From Nitrosomonas sp. HPC101 (GTDB taxonomy: Bacteria; Pseudomonadota; Gammaproteobacteria; Burkholderiales; Nitrosomonadaceae): DNA of 64,000 nt. A program made the position numbers and the translations under genes. The notes beneath the pieces are model-generated. The model ran no database searches. It saw nothing but the letters and a program-made list of their open reading frames with translations, and was not told the origin of the DNA. The stretch covers positions 78,930-142,929 of the forward strand of contig NZ_QRCC01000005.1 of assembly GCF_009833125.1 (NCBI RefSeq), written 5' to 3'. Below, in pieces: positions 1 through 8,689 of the stretch (the stretch's first letter is position 1; each line of letters begins with the position of its first letter).

Positions 1-3000
1 CAACGTCCAGTTGGTTAATTGTTGCGTAATGAATATCTTGTTAGGTACGATCACTTCCTTGCGATCACCGTCGATCAAGGTTGTGGCACGAATGTGAATC
101 TTGCTGACCGTACCGCTGATATTGTTCAGCGTAATCACATCCCCGATTCTGATAGGGCGCTCAAACAGCAGAATCAGTCCGGATACGAAGTTGGCGAACA
201 CTTCCTGCAAGCCGAAGCCCAGTCCGACACTCAATGCGGCAACCAGCCATTGAATATTTGACCACTCCATTCCCAGTTTCTGCAGCGTTATCATGAGTCC
301 GATGATCACGATTGTGTATCGGAGCAGGGTGGTCATGGCATAGCCTGTACCGGGGTTGAGCGATAGATGGCGCAGTACCAGCAGCTCCAGCGTGCCGGGC
401 AGGTTATGCGCGGCAATCATGGAAAGGCTCAGAATAATAATCGCAACCAGTAATGTTTTCAATGTGATGGGCTGCAGAATGACTTCACCATCGATTTCTA
501 CTGATGTGCGCCAGATCGTGATTTTCTCCAGAAAGCTGAATGCTGGCAGTACATCGACCCAGATCAATCCAAGTCCGGTAATCAGCAATGCCCAGACACT
601 GATTTTCAGGACGGTTGCGGATTGCTTACTGATTGTTTTGACATCAATATAGTTATCGTCCAGCAGATCGGTTTCGCTTTTGCCGGATGCCGCGCGTTGC
701 GCCTGTATTTCCTCTCGTTTCTCAATTGCCCGTTCAAATGCGATCTGGCGCTGAATGATCAACAGACTGCGAAAACCTGTGAAAAAGACCAGGGCGCACA
801 ATACAGCCCAGGCGATTGACTGAAATATCAGCAGATATTGATAAATTGCTGCAAAGTAGTAACCGATTGCCGCCATGGCAATCATGCTAATTTGTATGAT
901 GAAAAAGAGAGACATCCAGAATGCAGGGTGGAGAACGAGCTTGAATGATTCACCCTGGTAGAGTGCCTTGCCTGAACGGGTAAGTGCCATCCAGCTGGAT
1001 GCAAATATTGCAAGTGCCAGACACAGCAATATGAAAGCAAGTCGGCCAAAGCCATTACGAACCAGATCATCATCCAGAGCATCGGTGAATGCAATCATGA
1101 TACTTAATACAGCGACGACGGGCGCAAAGTGTCGAACGTCCTGGTACATTTTGTGAACAAGTTTTTCAGCACATTTGAGCTGCCCGATCAACATGCCTTC
1201 CGGGTGAAGCAAAAGCAGCAGGAACACCCATACGAACATTGCAATAGCGGCTGCCTGAAAGCTGACCGAGAATGCATGGCCAATTTCTGTATTGACGCTG
1301 TATCGCAAAACTAAGGCTGACAACTGGAAAGGCAGGTAAGCACATCCCGCCAGGAAAAAAGTGGATAGCAGCATCCCTACGGGATATAACAGTCTGTCCT
1401 GATTAACCCGGCCTCGCAAATTGTTTCCAGTCTGGATCCAGGTGTAGTAGACCGGCCAGTAGGTGTGCCGGAAAATAATGAATATTAATGTGAATAGCGT
1501 AAAAATAATGGCAATATTTTTCCAGGTTGCATTGACTGTTTTTTCAATCGCAGCCTGTATTTTGCGTGAAGCCATCCAGTTCATGGCATCCTGAATGTTC
1601 TGTACGATATCCATGGAAATGGGTTCCGCATTGCGTGTCAGCAGCAGATTTTCTTTCAGCAACAGCTGGTGTTGACCAATTTTCTCGACAAGCTGCTGTT
1701 GAACCGTGAGATGAAGTTGTAATTCCTTGATATAGCCGTGCAGCACCTGGATAAGCTGATCGGCCATTTGTTCTCGGGATTGCTTTAATTCATAAAATGC
1801 ATTGGTAAGCTGCTGATAAGCAGGAGTATTGTTGGGTGGTAAATCTTCGTCGTTCATTTTTTGTTTGAAATAGCCGCGTTCATTCATCATTTGCAGCTTT
1901 TCCTGCTCAAACTGGAACAGCTCCAGTTTGGCGTTGCTCAGCGCTCTTTCGGTTTGTGCTACGGCCGGTTCAATCATGATTTCCTTGAACTGCTTTCTGA
2001 CTTCCGTTCCCAGCGCGGTGTCTTCTCCCTTGAGTTCAAGCCGCTGCTGCAGCGCCGTATAGCTTTGTGTGACGAGAGCAAGACGTTTTTCATCATTCGT
2101 TTTCTGATTGACCAGTTGGGAGGAAAGCTCAGCATAACTGCTGAGTTTTTTGGCCAATGACTGGTTATCCTGAGCAAGTTTCTTCAACCCCAGGTATTGC
2201 CATTCCTTTTCGACCAGTAATTGCTGGGATTTTTCAACTACCTGTTCAGTTTCAACTCGTTTTTTCTGGCTGATTTCTTCTGCTAATCTTTCAGCTTCCT
2301 GCTCCAGCGCTTGAATCCCGGGAATCAGCGTAAGTTTTTCCTGCAATGAGGCTGCTTCAATAGCATTGGGCAATACCAGAGATTCCAGCTCCAGCATGCG
2401 TGTTTTGTCGGTGAGTGCCTGTAACTGGGCATCCTGATAATTTGCCAGTGCATTCAGTATTTTTTTATCAGTCGTTTTCTGCGTTTCGGCAGGGGTTTCC
2501 GCCAGTTCTGCCCGCAAGGTTCCGACTGATGCAAGCTCCTCGCGAACAGTGACTGCGCGCTGTCGCAGTTTAGTGATTTCGGCAGCAAGTTTTTGCTGTT
2601 GATTTTGCAGATTGGACAGATCAGCTTGCGCGGCAACATAGCGCTGTTCCAGCGCCTCCAGCGGCAATTTGGCCAGCTTGTCCAGCGTAGTGGTAGCTGT
2701 TCCGGTAGATGTCTCGTTTCTTTTAAGTTTCTCCAGTTGTTGCAGTTGTTTTGGGTACTGCTCCAGCTGTCGGGAGTAATTTGCAGTTTTTTTCAGATAC
2801 TCCTGATGATCGAGTAATACCTGTTGATGGTCATTGTAAATCTCACGCAGACGCTTTTTTTGTGGTGTCTCTTCGCCGTTGCCCAGCACGCCGAGTTTTG
2901 TCTGGATCGCCTGAAGCTCCTCATCCAGCTCGCTGGCGTGGCCGTATCCGCTGCCAATTGTGACCAAGAGTAAGAAAACGGTAATGCGAAGCAATCTGTT

Positions 3001-3003
3001 CAT
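1..3003 (-). CDS. MscK/MscM-like mechanosensitive channel (3' end outside window)
   Basis: Large MscS-superfamily channel, probably a pressure-release pore in the inner membrane with a big periplasmic domain. The frame is open from the ATG at 3003 to base 1 (1001 codons), so the C-terminus lies outside the window. A signal peptide (MNRLLRITVFLLLV, cleavage near GHA/SE) is followed by about 450 residues rich in Gln/Glu/Lys/Leu, typical of the coiled periplasmic part of KefA/MscK proteins. Several membrane helices follow. The MscS core is seen near the edge: GLGFGLQEVFANFVSGL (pore helix and hinge) and FERPIRIGDVITL (start of the beta domain). Family members are usually about 1100 residues, so roughly 100 are missing. 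It is divergent from galU. Exact subtype (MscK or MscM) is not resolved. Confidence 0.9.
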   Translation of the reverse strand, partial: MNRLLRITVFLLLVTIGSGYGHASELDEELQAIQTKLGVLGNGEETPQKKRLREIYNDHQQVLLDHQEYLKKTANYSRQLEQYPKQLQQLEKLKRNETSTGTATTTLDKLAKLPLEALEQRYVAAQADLSNLQNQQQKLAAEITKLRQRAVTVREELASVGTLRAELAETPAETQKTTDKKILNALANYQDAQLQALTDKTRMLELESLVLPNAIEAASLQEKLTLIPGIQALEQEAERLAEEISQKKRVETEQVVEKSQQLLVEKEWQYLGLKKLAQDNQSLAKKLSSYAELSSQLVNQKTNDEKRLALVTQSYTALQQRLELKGEDTALGTEVRKQFKEIMIEPAVAQTERALSNAKLELFQFEQEKLQMMNERGYFKQKMNDEDLPPNNTPAYQQLTNAFYELKQSREQMADQLIQVLHGYIKELQLHLTVQQQLVEKIGQHQLLLKENLLLTRNAEPISMDIVQNIQDAMNWMASRKIQAAIEKTVNATWKNIAIIFTLFTLIFIIFRHTYWPVYYTWIQTGNNLRGRVNQDRLLYPVGMLLSTFFLAGCAYLPFQLSALVLRYSVNTEIGHAFSVSFQAAAIAMFVWVFLLLLLHPEGMLIGQLKCAEKLVHKMYQDVRHFAPVVAVLSIMIAFTDALDDDLVRNGFGRLAFILLCLALAIFASSWMALTRSGKALYQGESFKLVLHPAFWMSLFFIIQISMIAMAAIGYYFAAIYQYLLIFQSIAWAVLCALVFFTGFRSLLIIQRQIAFERAIEKREEIQAQRAASGKSETDLLDDNYIDVKTISKQSATVLKISVWALLITGLGLIWVDVLPAFSFLEKITIWRTSVEIDGEVILQPITLKTLLVAIIILSLSMIAAHNLPGTLELLVLRHLSLNPGTGYAMTTLLRYTIVIIGLMITLQKLGMEWSNIQWLVAALSVGLGFGLQEVFANFVSGLILLFERPIRIGDVITLNNISGTVSKIHIRATTLIDGDRKEVIVPNKIFITQQLTNWTL

Positions 3004-3177
3004 GTGTCAATCATAATGAGAAAAATCGGTTTTCTGAATGGTGAATGAGTATGAGGTTGCATCAGCCTTTCTGTAAACAGCCTGCGCACTCACTGTGTAA
3101 TTATGCCGGTTTCATCATAGAAAAATCAGTGTTGATCGGGTATCCTTGTCTGCATCTGAACAAAATAATCTTCTGTC

Positions 3178-4056
3178 ATGAATCTGGTGAAAAAAGCTGT
3201 ATTTCCGATTGCGGGGCTTGGCACCCGCTTCCTGCCTGCGACCAAGGCATCTGCCAAAGAGATGCTGCCCGTAGTGGACAAGCCGCTTATTCAGTATGCG
3301 GTGGAGGAGGCATATGCTGCCGGAATCCGGCATATGATTTTTGTGACGGGACGTACCAAGCGTAGCGTTGAAGATCATTTCGATACTGCCTATGAACTGG
3401 AAAACGAGCTGGAGCTGGCTGGCAAAACCGTGTTGCTGGATGTCGCACGCAGCATTGCCCCTGATGACATGGTTTGCACTTATGTGCGCCAATCTCGTGC
3501 AATGGGGCTTGGCCATGCGGTATTGTGTTCAAAAGAACTGGTTGGGAATGAACCCTTTGCGGTATTACTTGCTGATGATCTCATGATCGGAGAACCTGCG
3601 GTAATCGCGCAAATGGTCGAGCAGTTTTCCAGAAGGCAAGCTAGTATCCTTGCTGTTCAGGATGTGCCGCGTGAACATACCAGGCGTTATGGCATCGTCA
3701 GTGGCCAGAGCGTGATGCCGGATCTTGTGGATGTTAACGGAATTATTGAGAAGCCTGCTTCAGATGTTGCACCCACGACGCTGGCCGTTGCTGGTCGCTA
3801 TGTTCTGACCCCCGGTATTTTCAGGGAACTGGAAAACATGCCGCGTGGTGTGGGGGGAGAGATCCAGCTTACTGACGGCATTGCCCGGCTCCTGCAGCAC
3901 GAAAAAGTTTTTGCTTATCGCTACAAGGGGATTCGTTATGATTGCGGAAGTAAGCTGGGATTTTTGCAGGCCACTGTGGACTTGGGTGAACTTCACGCTG
4001 AAGTGGGTGACGAATTTTCGGCATGGCTGCAGCAACGTGGTGTGCGGGACAACTGA
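3178..4056 (+). CDS. galU: UTP-glucose-1-phosphate uridylyltransferase
   Basis: Makes UDP-glucose from UTP and glucose 1-phosphate for lipopolysaccharide, exopolysaccharide and, in nitrosomonads, sucrose-type metabolism. 292 residues, normal for GalU. The N-terminal nucleotide-binding loop [17 protein letters not shown] is canonical, followed by [10 protein letters not shown], the LLADDLM metal-binding Asp region, IEKP and the late [12 protein letters not shown] motif. No good Shine-Dalgarno precedes the ATG, but the start matches the family N-terminus. It is divergent from the channel gene; a 200-bp gap separates it from the next gene. Confidence 0.95.
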   Translation: MNLVKKAVFPIAGLGTRFLPATKASAKEMLPVVDKPLIQYAVEEAYAAGIRHMIFVTGRTKRSVEDHFDTAYELENELELAGKTVLLDVARSIAPDDMVCTYVRQSRAMGLGHAVLCSKELVGNEPFAVLLADDLMIGEPAVIAQMVEQFSRRQASILAVQDVPREHTRRYGIVSGQSVMPDLVDVNGIIEKPASDVAPTTLAVAGRYVLTPGIFRELENMPRGVGGEIQLTDGIARLLQHEKVFAYRYKGIRYDCGSKLGFLQATVDLGELHAEVGDEFSAWLQQRGVRDN

Positions 4057-4256
4057 TCATTTGAGACGGCTCCGGGGGCTGTTGCTAAACGATGCCTGAT
4101 ATTTTATGTCTTAATCAAGGGTTTATATCGCAGGCAAGTTTCTACAGTTTCATGATGTTGAGATTCATTTAAAATTTAGTTGTGCGGGATGCAGTGCATG
4201 GAGCATAACCATAGCAATTTATTTCTGAAACTTTTCTGAACTATCAAGGAATTCTT

Positions 4257-5366
4257 ATGAACCTGGAATCACTCCTAAACCAGTTGAATAACCATCAGAA
4301 TGATCTGGCTATCAGCATCCTGCTGCCTACTCACCGGACTTTCCCGGATAACAAACAGGATGCAATCGCTCTGAAAAATCTGATCAAGGAAGCCGAGGAT
4401 CGCTTAAATACCCAGCTGGACAAGCGTGAGGTTGAAGTGATGATCGATGCAATTCATAAAAAAATTGATGCGCTTGATCATAATTACAATCTTGACAGCT
4501 TGGGTATTTTTGCTAATCGTCACGGTGTGACGGCTGCACGTTTTCCGTTTGCAGTCGGGGAGCAACGGGTAATCATCGATGATACCTTTGCTGTGCGCGA
4601 TCTCGTGCGGGCAATCAATGATGCAGTTCATTATCATGTGCTGGTGATTTCGCGGACGTCTGCCCGCCTGATTGAAGCGTTTAATGATCGTCCGATCCAT
4701 GAATTTGATTCAAAAACTGTCTTGAGAACAGGCAGTTTTCCGGCAGAAAATCCGTTTCTGTTTGCTGCGAAAGGATTGGATCGTGCTCAGATTCCTAATG
4801 ACGCAGGCAATCTTAAGGAATTTTTTAATCGCGTGGATAAAAGTCTGCAAGAGATTCAGAACAACCCTGAAAATAAGCGTTTGCCGGTCATCGTAGTGGG
4901 GGATTCGCGTAATGTTGCTTTTTTTAAGGAAGTCTGTGATCAACCGACTGATATTGTCGGAGCGGTCACCACTGTGCCTGATTTAAAGATAGCTGCTGAG
5001 AAACTTATTCCGGAAGTACAAACCGTATTGACTGAATATCGTCTCAACCGAGCTAAAACTGCCTTGCAGCATCTTGCTCAGGCGCGTAATGCACATCAGT
5101 TACTGACAGACTTCTCCATGATTCTTCGGGCGATTATTGAAGGCAATGCGGCGCGCTTGTTCGTGCGCCAGGGTTATATTCAACCCGGTGTCATTGATTT
5201 CGACCAGAAAATCGTTACTGTTCACGATGCTGCTGCAACTGATGTGACAGATGACGTAGTGGATACATTTATCGAGCTGGTCATGCAGCAGGGCGGGGAG
5301 ATCTGTTTCTTGTCAGCTGAGCAACTGGGAGAGGAGAAGCCGCTCAGTTTGCAGACAAGATATTGA
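4257..5366 (+). CDS. BaeRF/Balon-like release-factor-fold protein, putative ribosome hibernation factor
   Basis: 369 residues with the look of bacterial homologues of archaeal/eukaryotic release factor 1 (BaeRF families), the superfamily that includes the hibernation factor Balon. Residues 19-50 contain the family opening ILLPTHRTFPDNKQDAIALK and a helical segment. The centre (LGIFANRHG, VIISR-like strand around VLVISRTSARLIEAF) resembles the Sm-like/RNase H-like core. The C-terminal 100 residues (LRAIIEGNAARLFV, ending GGEICFLSAEQLG) resemble the L7Ae/Pelota-type domain. No GGQ tripeptide occurs, so peptide release is not expected. A good Shine-Dalgarno (AAGGAA, 4244-4251 region) precedes the ATG. 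The following dehydrogenase gene starts 26 bp later and may be co-transcribed. Function is inferred from fold recognition by eye. Confidence 0.65.
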   Translation: MNLESLLNQLNNHQNDLAISILLPTHRTFPDNKQDAIALKNLIKEAEDRLNTQLDKREVEVMIDAIHKKIDALDHNYNLDSLGIFANRHGVTAARFPFAVGEQRVIIDDTFAVRDLVRAINDAVHYHVLVISRTSARLIEAFNDRPIHEFDSKTVLRTGSFPAENPFLFAAKGLDRAQIPNDAGNLKEFFNRVDKSLQEIQNNPENKRLPVIVVGDSRNVAFFKEVCDQPTDIVGAVTTVPDLKIAAEKLIPEVQTVLTEYRLNRAKTALQHLAQARNAHQLLTDFSMILRAIIEGNAARLFVRQGYIQPGVIDFDQKIVTVHDAAATDVTDDVVDTFIELVMQQGGEICFLSAEQLGEEKPLSLQTRY

Positions 5367-5392
5367 GTAGTTTTCCGGCTGAAAGGAGTGCC

Positions 5393-6757
5393 ATGATTCT
5401 GACCCGGAATCCTGCAACCGGAGCAATACTGCGAACTTATACGCAATATTCCGAAACGGTGGCTTTCAGTGCGCTGGAACATGCGCATGCAGCGTATCTT
5501 GCATGGCAGCAGACATCCCTGGCTGATCGGATGGAGTGCTTGCTGAGGCTGGCAGAAGTACTGCGTCAGAAATCTGAGCAATATGCCCGGTTGATGTCGG
5601 AAGAAACGGGTAAAACCATCCGCGCTGCACGGGCAGAAATCGAAAAATGTGCCTGGACTTGTGAGGTGTATGCAACTCATGCTGCAGCTTGGTTGGCGGA
5701 GGAAGAAGTTGCAGCAGACGGCCGAAAGCATCGCGTCGTCATTGAGCCGCTGGGGGTTATCCTGGCGATCATGCCCTGGAATTTTCCGTTCTGGCAGGTC
5801 ATCCGTTTTCTGGTTCCGACATTGCTGGCAGGCAATGGTGCCTTGTTGAAACATGCCGCCAATGTTACGGGATCTGCCTTGAATATTCAGGAGGCAGTGA
5901 ATGAAGCAGGATTCCCACAAGACTTGTTCAGTACGATTCTTGTTTCCCATGAGCTGGTTGAGCAGATCATTGCTCATCCTTTGTGCCAAGGTGTTTCACT
6001 GACCGGCAGCGCTGAAGCAGGCAGGATTATTGCTGCTACAGCTGGTAGATACTTGAAGAAAACCGTACTGGAGCTGGGGGGTTCCGACCCCTTGATTGTG
6101 CTGGCGGATGCAGATACTGCTGCGGCAGCAAAAGCTGCGGTGACAGGACGATTCCAGAATAACGGACAGAGTTGCATTGCTGCCAAGCGCTTGATTGTGC
6201 TGCAGGAGGTTCAGGAGGCATTTATTGCCGCATTATTGGTTGAAGTTGCAAAACTGGTGGTAGGTGAGCCGCTCGACGAAAAAACGGACATTGGCCCATT
6301 GGTAAATGAACAGGCTGCAGAAAAAATGGAGCGGTTTGTAGCGGATGCTGTTGCAAAAGGTGCGGTGATACGAACGGGCGGGAAACGCCATGGCACCTAT
6401 TTTGACCCGACTGTGCTGACCCATGTGACGCCGGATATGGCAGTGTTCACTGAGGAAGTATTCGGCCCGGTAGCACCGGTGATTGTTGCTCGCACCGAGG
6501 ATGAAGCGGTTGCACTGGCTAACAGCACTCGCTTTGGCCTGGGAGCAAGTGTGTGGAGTCGTGATCTGACGCATGGTGAGCAGATCGCGCGGAAACTGGA
6601 CGCGGGAGCCGTGTTTGTCAATGGCCTTACCAAATCGGATCCGCGCATGCCTTTTGGTGGTATCAAAGCAAGCGGCCTGGGTCGAGAGCTTTCCAGGTGG
6701 GGGCTGAGAGAATTTGCCAATATCAAGACTATCAATGTTTATGATAATTTGGGGTAA
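5393..6757 (+). CDS. NAD(P)-dependent succinate-semialdehyde dehydrogenase (Sad/GabD type)
   Basis: Aldehyde dehydrogenase closest by eye to E. coli Sad (YneI), oxidising succinate semialdehyde to succinate. 454 residues. Visible motifs: MPWNFPFWQV (cofactor region), LTGSAEAGR, LELGGSDPLIV (general-base Glu), GQSCIAAKRL with catalytic Cys261, and EVFGPVAPV. The start is placed at 5393 because AAAGGAG lies just upstream (5382-5388). An alternative TTG at 5363 overlaps the previous stop and would add ten residues. In an organism with a partial TCA gene set here, this enzyme could feed succinate from 2-oxoglutarate or GABA via semialdehyde, but no decarboxylase or GABA gene is nearby. Confidence 0.85.
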   Translation: MILTRNPATGAILRTYTQYSETVAFSALEHAHAAYLAWQQTSLADRMECLLRLAEVLRQKSEQYARLMSEETGKTIRAARAEIEKCAWTCEVYATHAAAWLAEEEVAADGRKHRVVIEPLGVILAIMPWNFPFWQVIRFLVPTLLAGNGALLKHAANVTGSALNIQEAVNEAGFPQDLFSTILVSHELVEQIIAHPLCQGVSLTGSAEAGRIIAATAGRYLKKTVLELGGSDPLIVLADADTAAAAKAAVTGRFQNNGQSCIAAKRLIVLQEVQEAFIAALLVEVAKLVVGEPLDEKTDIGPLVNEQAAEKMERFVADAVAKGAVIRTGGKRHGTYFDPTVLTHVTPDMAVFTEEVFGPVAPVIVARTEDEAVALANSTRFGLGASVWSRDLTHGEQIARKLDAGAVFVNGLTKSDPRMPFGGIKASGLGRELSRWGLREFANIKTINVYDNLG

Positions 6758-6779
6758 AAACTGCTAAGGAGAGGTTCGC

Positions 6780-8501
6780 ATGCTTGTTTCAAAATTTATA
6801 GTGGCCGGCTGCATGTTGACGCTGGCAATTACAGAGATTCCCTGTTCATTTGCCCATACTGATCATGGCAGCAATGAAATACCTGCCATGACCAGCGGCG
6901 AATCTGCCAGGACGGCGACGGATGAATCATTGGCGGATGAACGACAAGCCTCGGCGCTGCTGAATCTCGGCACGCATACGTTTCCTGTCAGCACAAAAAA
7001 CGGATTGGCCCAGCAGTTTATCAATCAGGGGATCAATCTTGCCTATGGTTTTAATCATGCCGAAGCCGGCCGTGCATTCAAGGAAGCTGCCCGGCTGGAT
7101 CCTGCACTGGCAATGGCGTATTGGGGGCAGGCGCTGGTGCTTGGCCCCAATATCAATGCAGTAATGGATGCAGGTGAAGAGCCGCAGGCGGTTAAGCTGA
7201 TTAATCAGGCAAAATTACACATGGTTACGGCGTCACCAAAAGAACAGGCACTGATACAGGCGCTTGAAAAACGCTATTCAGGCATGGCTGGAGATCGCAA
7301 GATCAATGATAAAGCGTACGCGGATGCCATGCGCGAAGTTCATCACCGCTTTCCGGGCGATCCGGATATTGCCATGCTGTATGTGGAATCCACCATGAAT
7401 CTTCGTCCCTGGGGTTATTGGATGCGTGATGGTTACCCGTATGCAGGCACAGATGAAATTGTAGCATTGACCGAAGATATATTACGCCGCTACCCGAAGC
7501 ACCCCGGCGCGTTGCATATGTATATCCACCTGATGGAGCCTACATCCAGTCCTGAGCGTGCCGAGCGGGCAGCAGATACGCTGCTGACACTGATGCCGCA
7601 AGCAGGGCATATGATTCACATGGCTTCGCATATCTATCAGCGTGTGGGCCGTTATGCAGATGCCATGAAAAGCAACCAGATGGCAATCAGGGCTGACGAG
7701 GAATATATCGCGCAGTTTAAGGCGCAGGGGCTGTACCCGATGGCGTATTATCCACACAATATTCATTTTCTCTGGTTTGCTGCCTCAGCCAGCGGTCGGT
7801 ATGCGCTGGCACTCAACAGCGCACGCGAAGCTGCCAGTAAAGTAGATGATACGTTATTGAATCAGCTGCCTTTTACTGCAACTTTCCGCGTGTTGCCTTA
7901 CTGGACGCTTGCCCGGTTTGGACAATGGCAAAGTGTACTCGCAGAGCCTGCACCGCCTGTTGATAATGCCTTTCTAAGAGGCAGCTGGCATTATGTACGC
8001 GGCCTTGCTCATGTGGCGGTCGGACAATTACAGCAGGCACGGGAAGAACTGGAGCAATTGCGTGAAACGATCCAGGATCCTTCGCTTGGCCGCCCGCTGC
8101 TTTCTCAAAATACAGCATATGCCATATTGAGAATCGCACCTGAAGTACTGGCCGGCGAAATCGAGGCGGCTCACGGAAAATTTGAATCCGCTGTTAGCCA
8201 TCTGGAACGGGCCGTCCGGCTTGAGGATGGTCTGGTTTATACGGAACCGGCTGAATGGCATTACCCGCCACGTCTGGCACTGGGCGCGATCCTGCTGGAA
8301 TCGGGCCGTCCGGATGAAGCAGAAACCGTGTACTGGGAAGATCTGCGGCGCAATCGTGACAATGGCTGGGCACTGTTTGGCCTGCAGCAGGCGCTGCGTG
8401 CACAAAACAAGACAGCAGAAGCAGATATGATCGAGGCGCGCTTCAGGAAAGCCTGGGAACATGCAGATATTACCCTTTCTGCCTCCCGTATGGGGCAATG
8501 A
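6780..8501 (+). CDS. Secreted TPR-repeat protein
   Basis: 573 residues with a signal peptide (hydrophobic residues 4-25, cleavage near SFA/HT) and several tetratricopeptide-like helical pairs. The clearest is around residues 75-120, with INLAYGFNHAEAGRAFKEAA followed by LDPALAMAYWGQALVLGPN, and another lies near the C-terminus (GRPDEAETVYWEDL, NGWALFGLQQALRAQNK). The family is known as a conserved hypothetical TPR protein; the ligand is unknown. It is probably exported to the periplasm. It starts 22 bp after the dehydrogenase gene with AAGGAGAG upstream of the ATG, so it is probably co-transcribed. Nothing in the sequence identifies a partner. Confidence 0.8.
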   Translation: MLVSKFIVAGCMLTLAITEIPCSFAHTDHGSNEIPAMTSGESARTATDESLADERQASALLNLGTHTFPVSTKNGLAQQFINQGINLAYGFNHAEAGRAFKEAARLDPALAMAYWGQALVLGPNINAVMDAGEEPQAVKLINQAKLHMVTASPKEQALIQALEKRYSGMAGDRKINDKAYADAMREVHHRFPGDPDIAMLYVESTMNLRPWGYWMRDGYPYAGTDEIVALTEDILRRYPKHPGALHMYIHLMEPTSSPERAERAADTLLTLMPQAGHMIHMASHIYQRVGRYADAMKSNQMAIRADEEYIAQFKAQGLYPMAYYPHNIHFLWFAASASGRYALALNSAREAASKVDDTLLNQLPFTATFRVLPYWTLARFGQWQSVLAEPAPPVDNAFLRGSWHYVRGLAHVAVGQLQQAREELEQLRETIQDPSLGRPLLSQNTAYAILRIAPEVLAGEIEAAHGKFESAVSHLERAVRLEDGLVYTEPAEWHYPPRLALGAILLESGRPDEAETVYWEDLRRNRDNGWALFGLQQALRAQNKTAEADMIEARFRKAWEHADITLSASRMGQ

Positions 8502-8616
8502 AACAGGAGCGGATAACATTCCAGTTTTATCCTCGTGCCTGTCAGGCTGGCGATGATCAGGAAGCTGGAAAGTGAAGGTATTCTGCTGTCTGGTCTCGCC
8601 TTAATCGCCCTCTTTA

Positions 8617-8647
8617 ACGGTGATCACCGTACAAGTGGCGTTATAAT
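8617..8647 (+). promoter_or_regulatory. Candidate ovoA promoter with palindromic operator
   Basis: A perfect 14-bp palindrome ACGGTGATCACCGT (8617-8630) ends 11 bp before a consensus -10 box TATAAT (8642-8647). The palindrome occupies the place of the -35 box, and no TTGACA-like hexamer is visible at the normal spacing. This suggests a regulated promoter bound by a dimeric protein. The regulator is not identified. Confidence 0.5.
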
Positions 8648-8689
8648 CTGCCTTTTTTGAAAAGGACGGATCATTGTCCTGAGTAGCTT

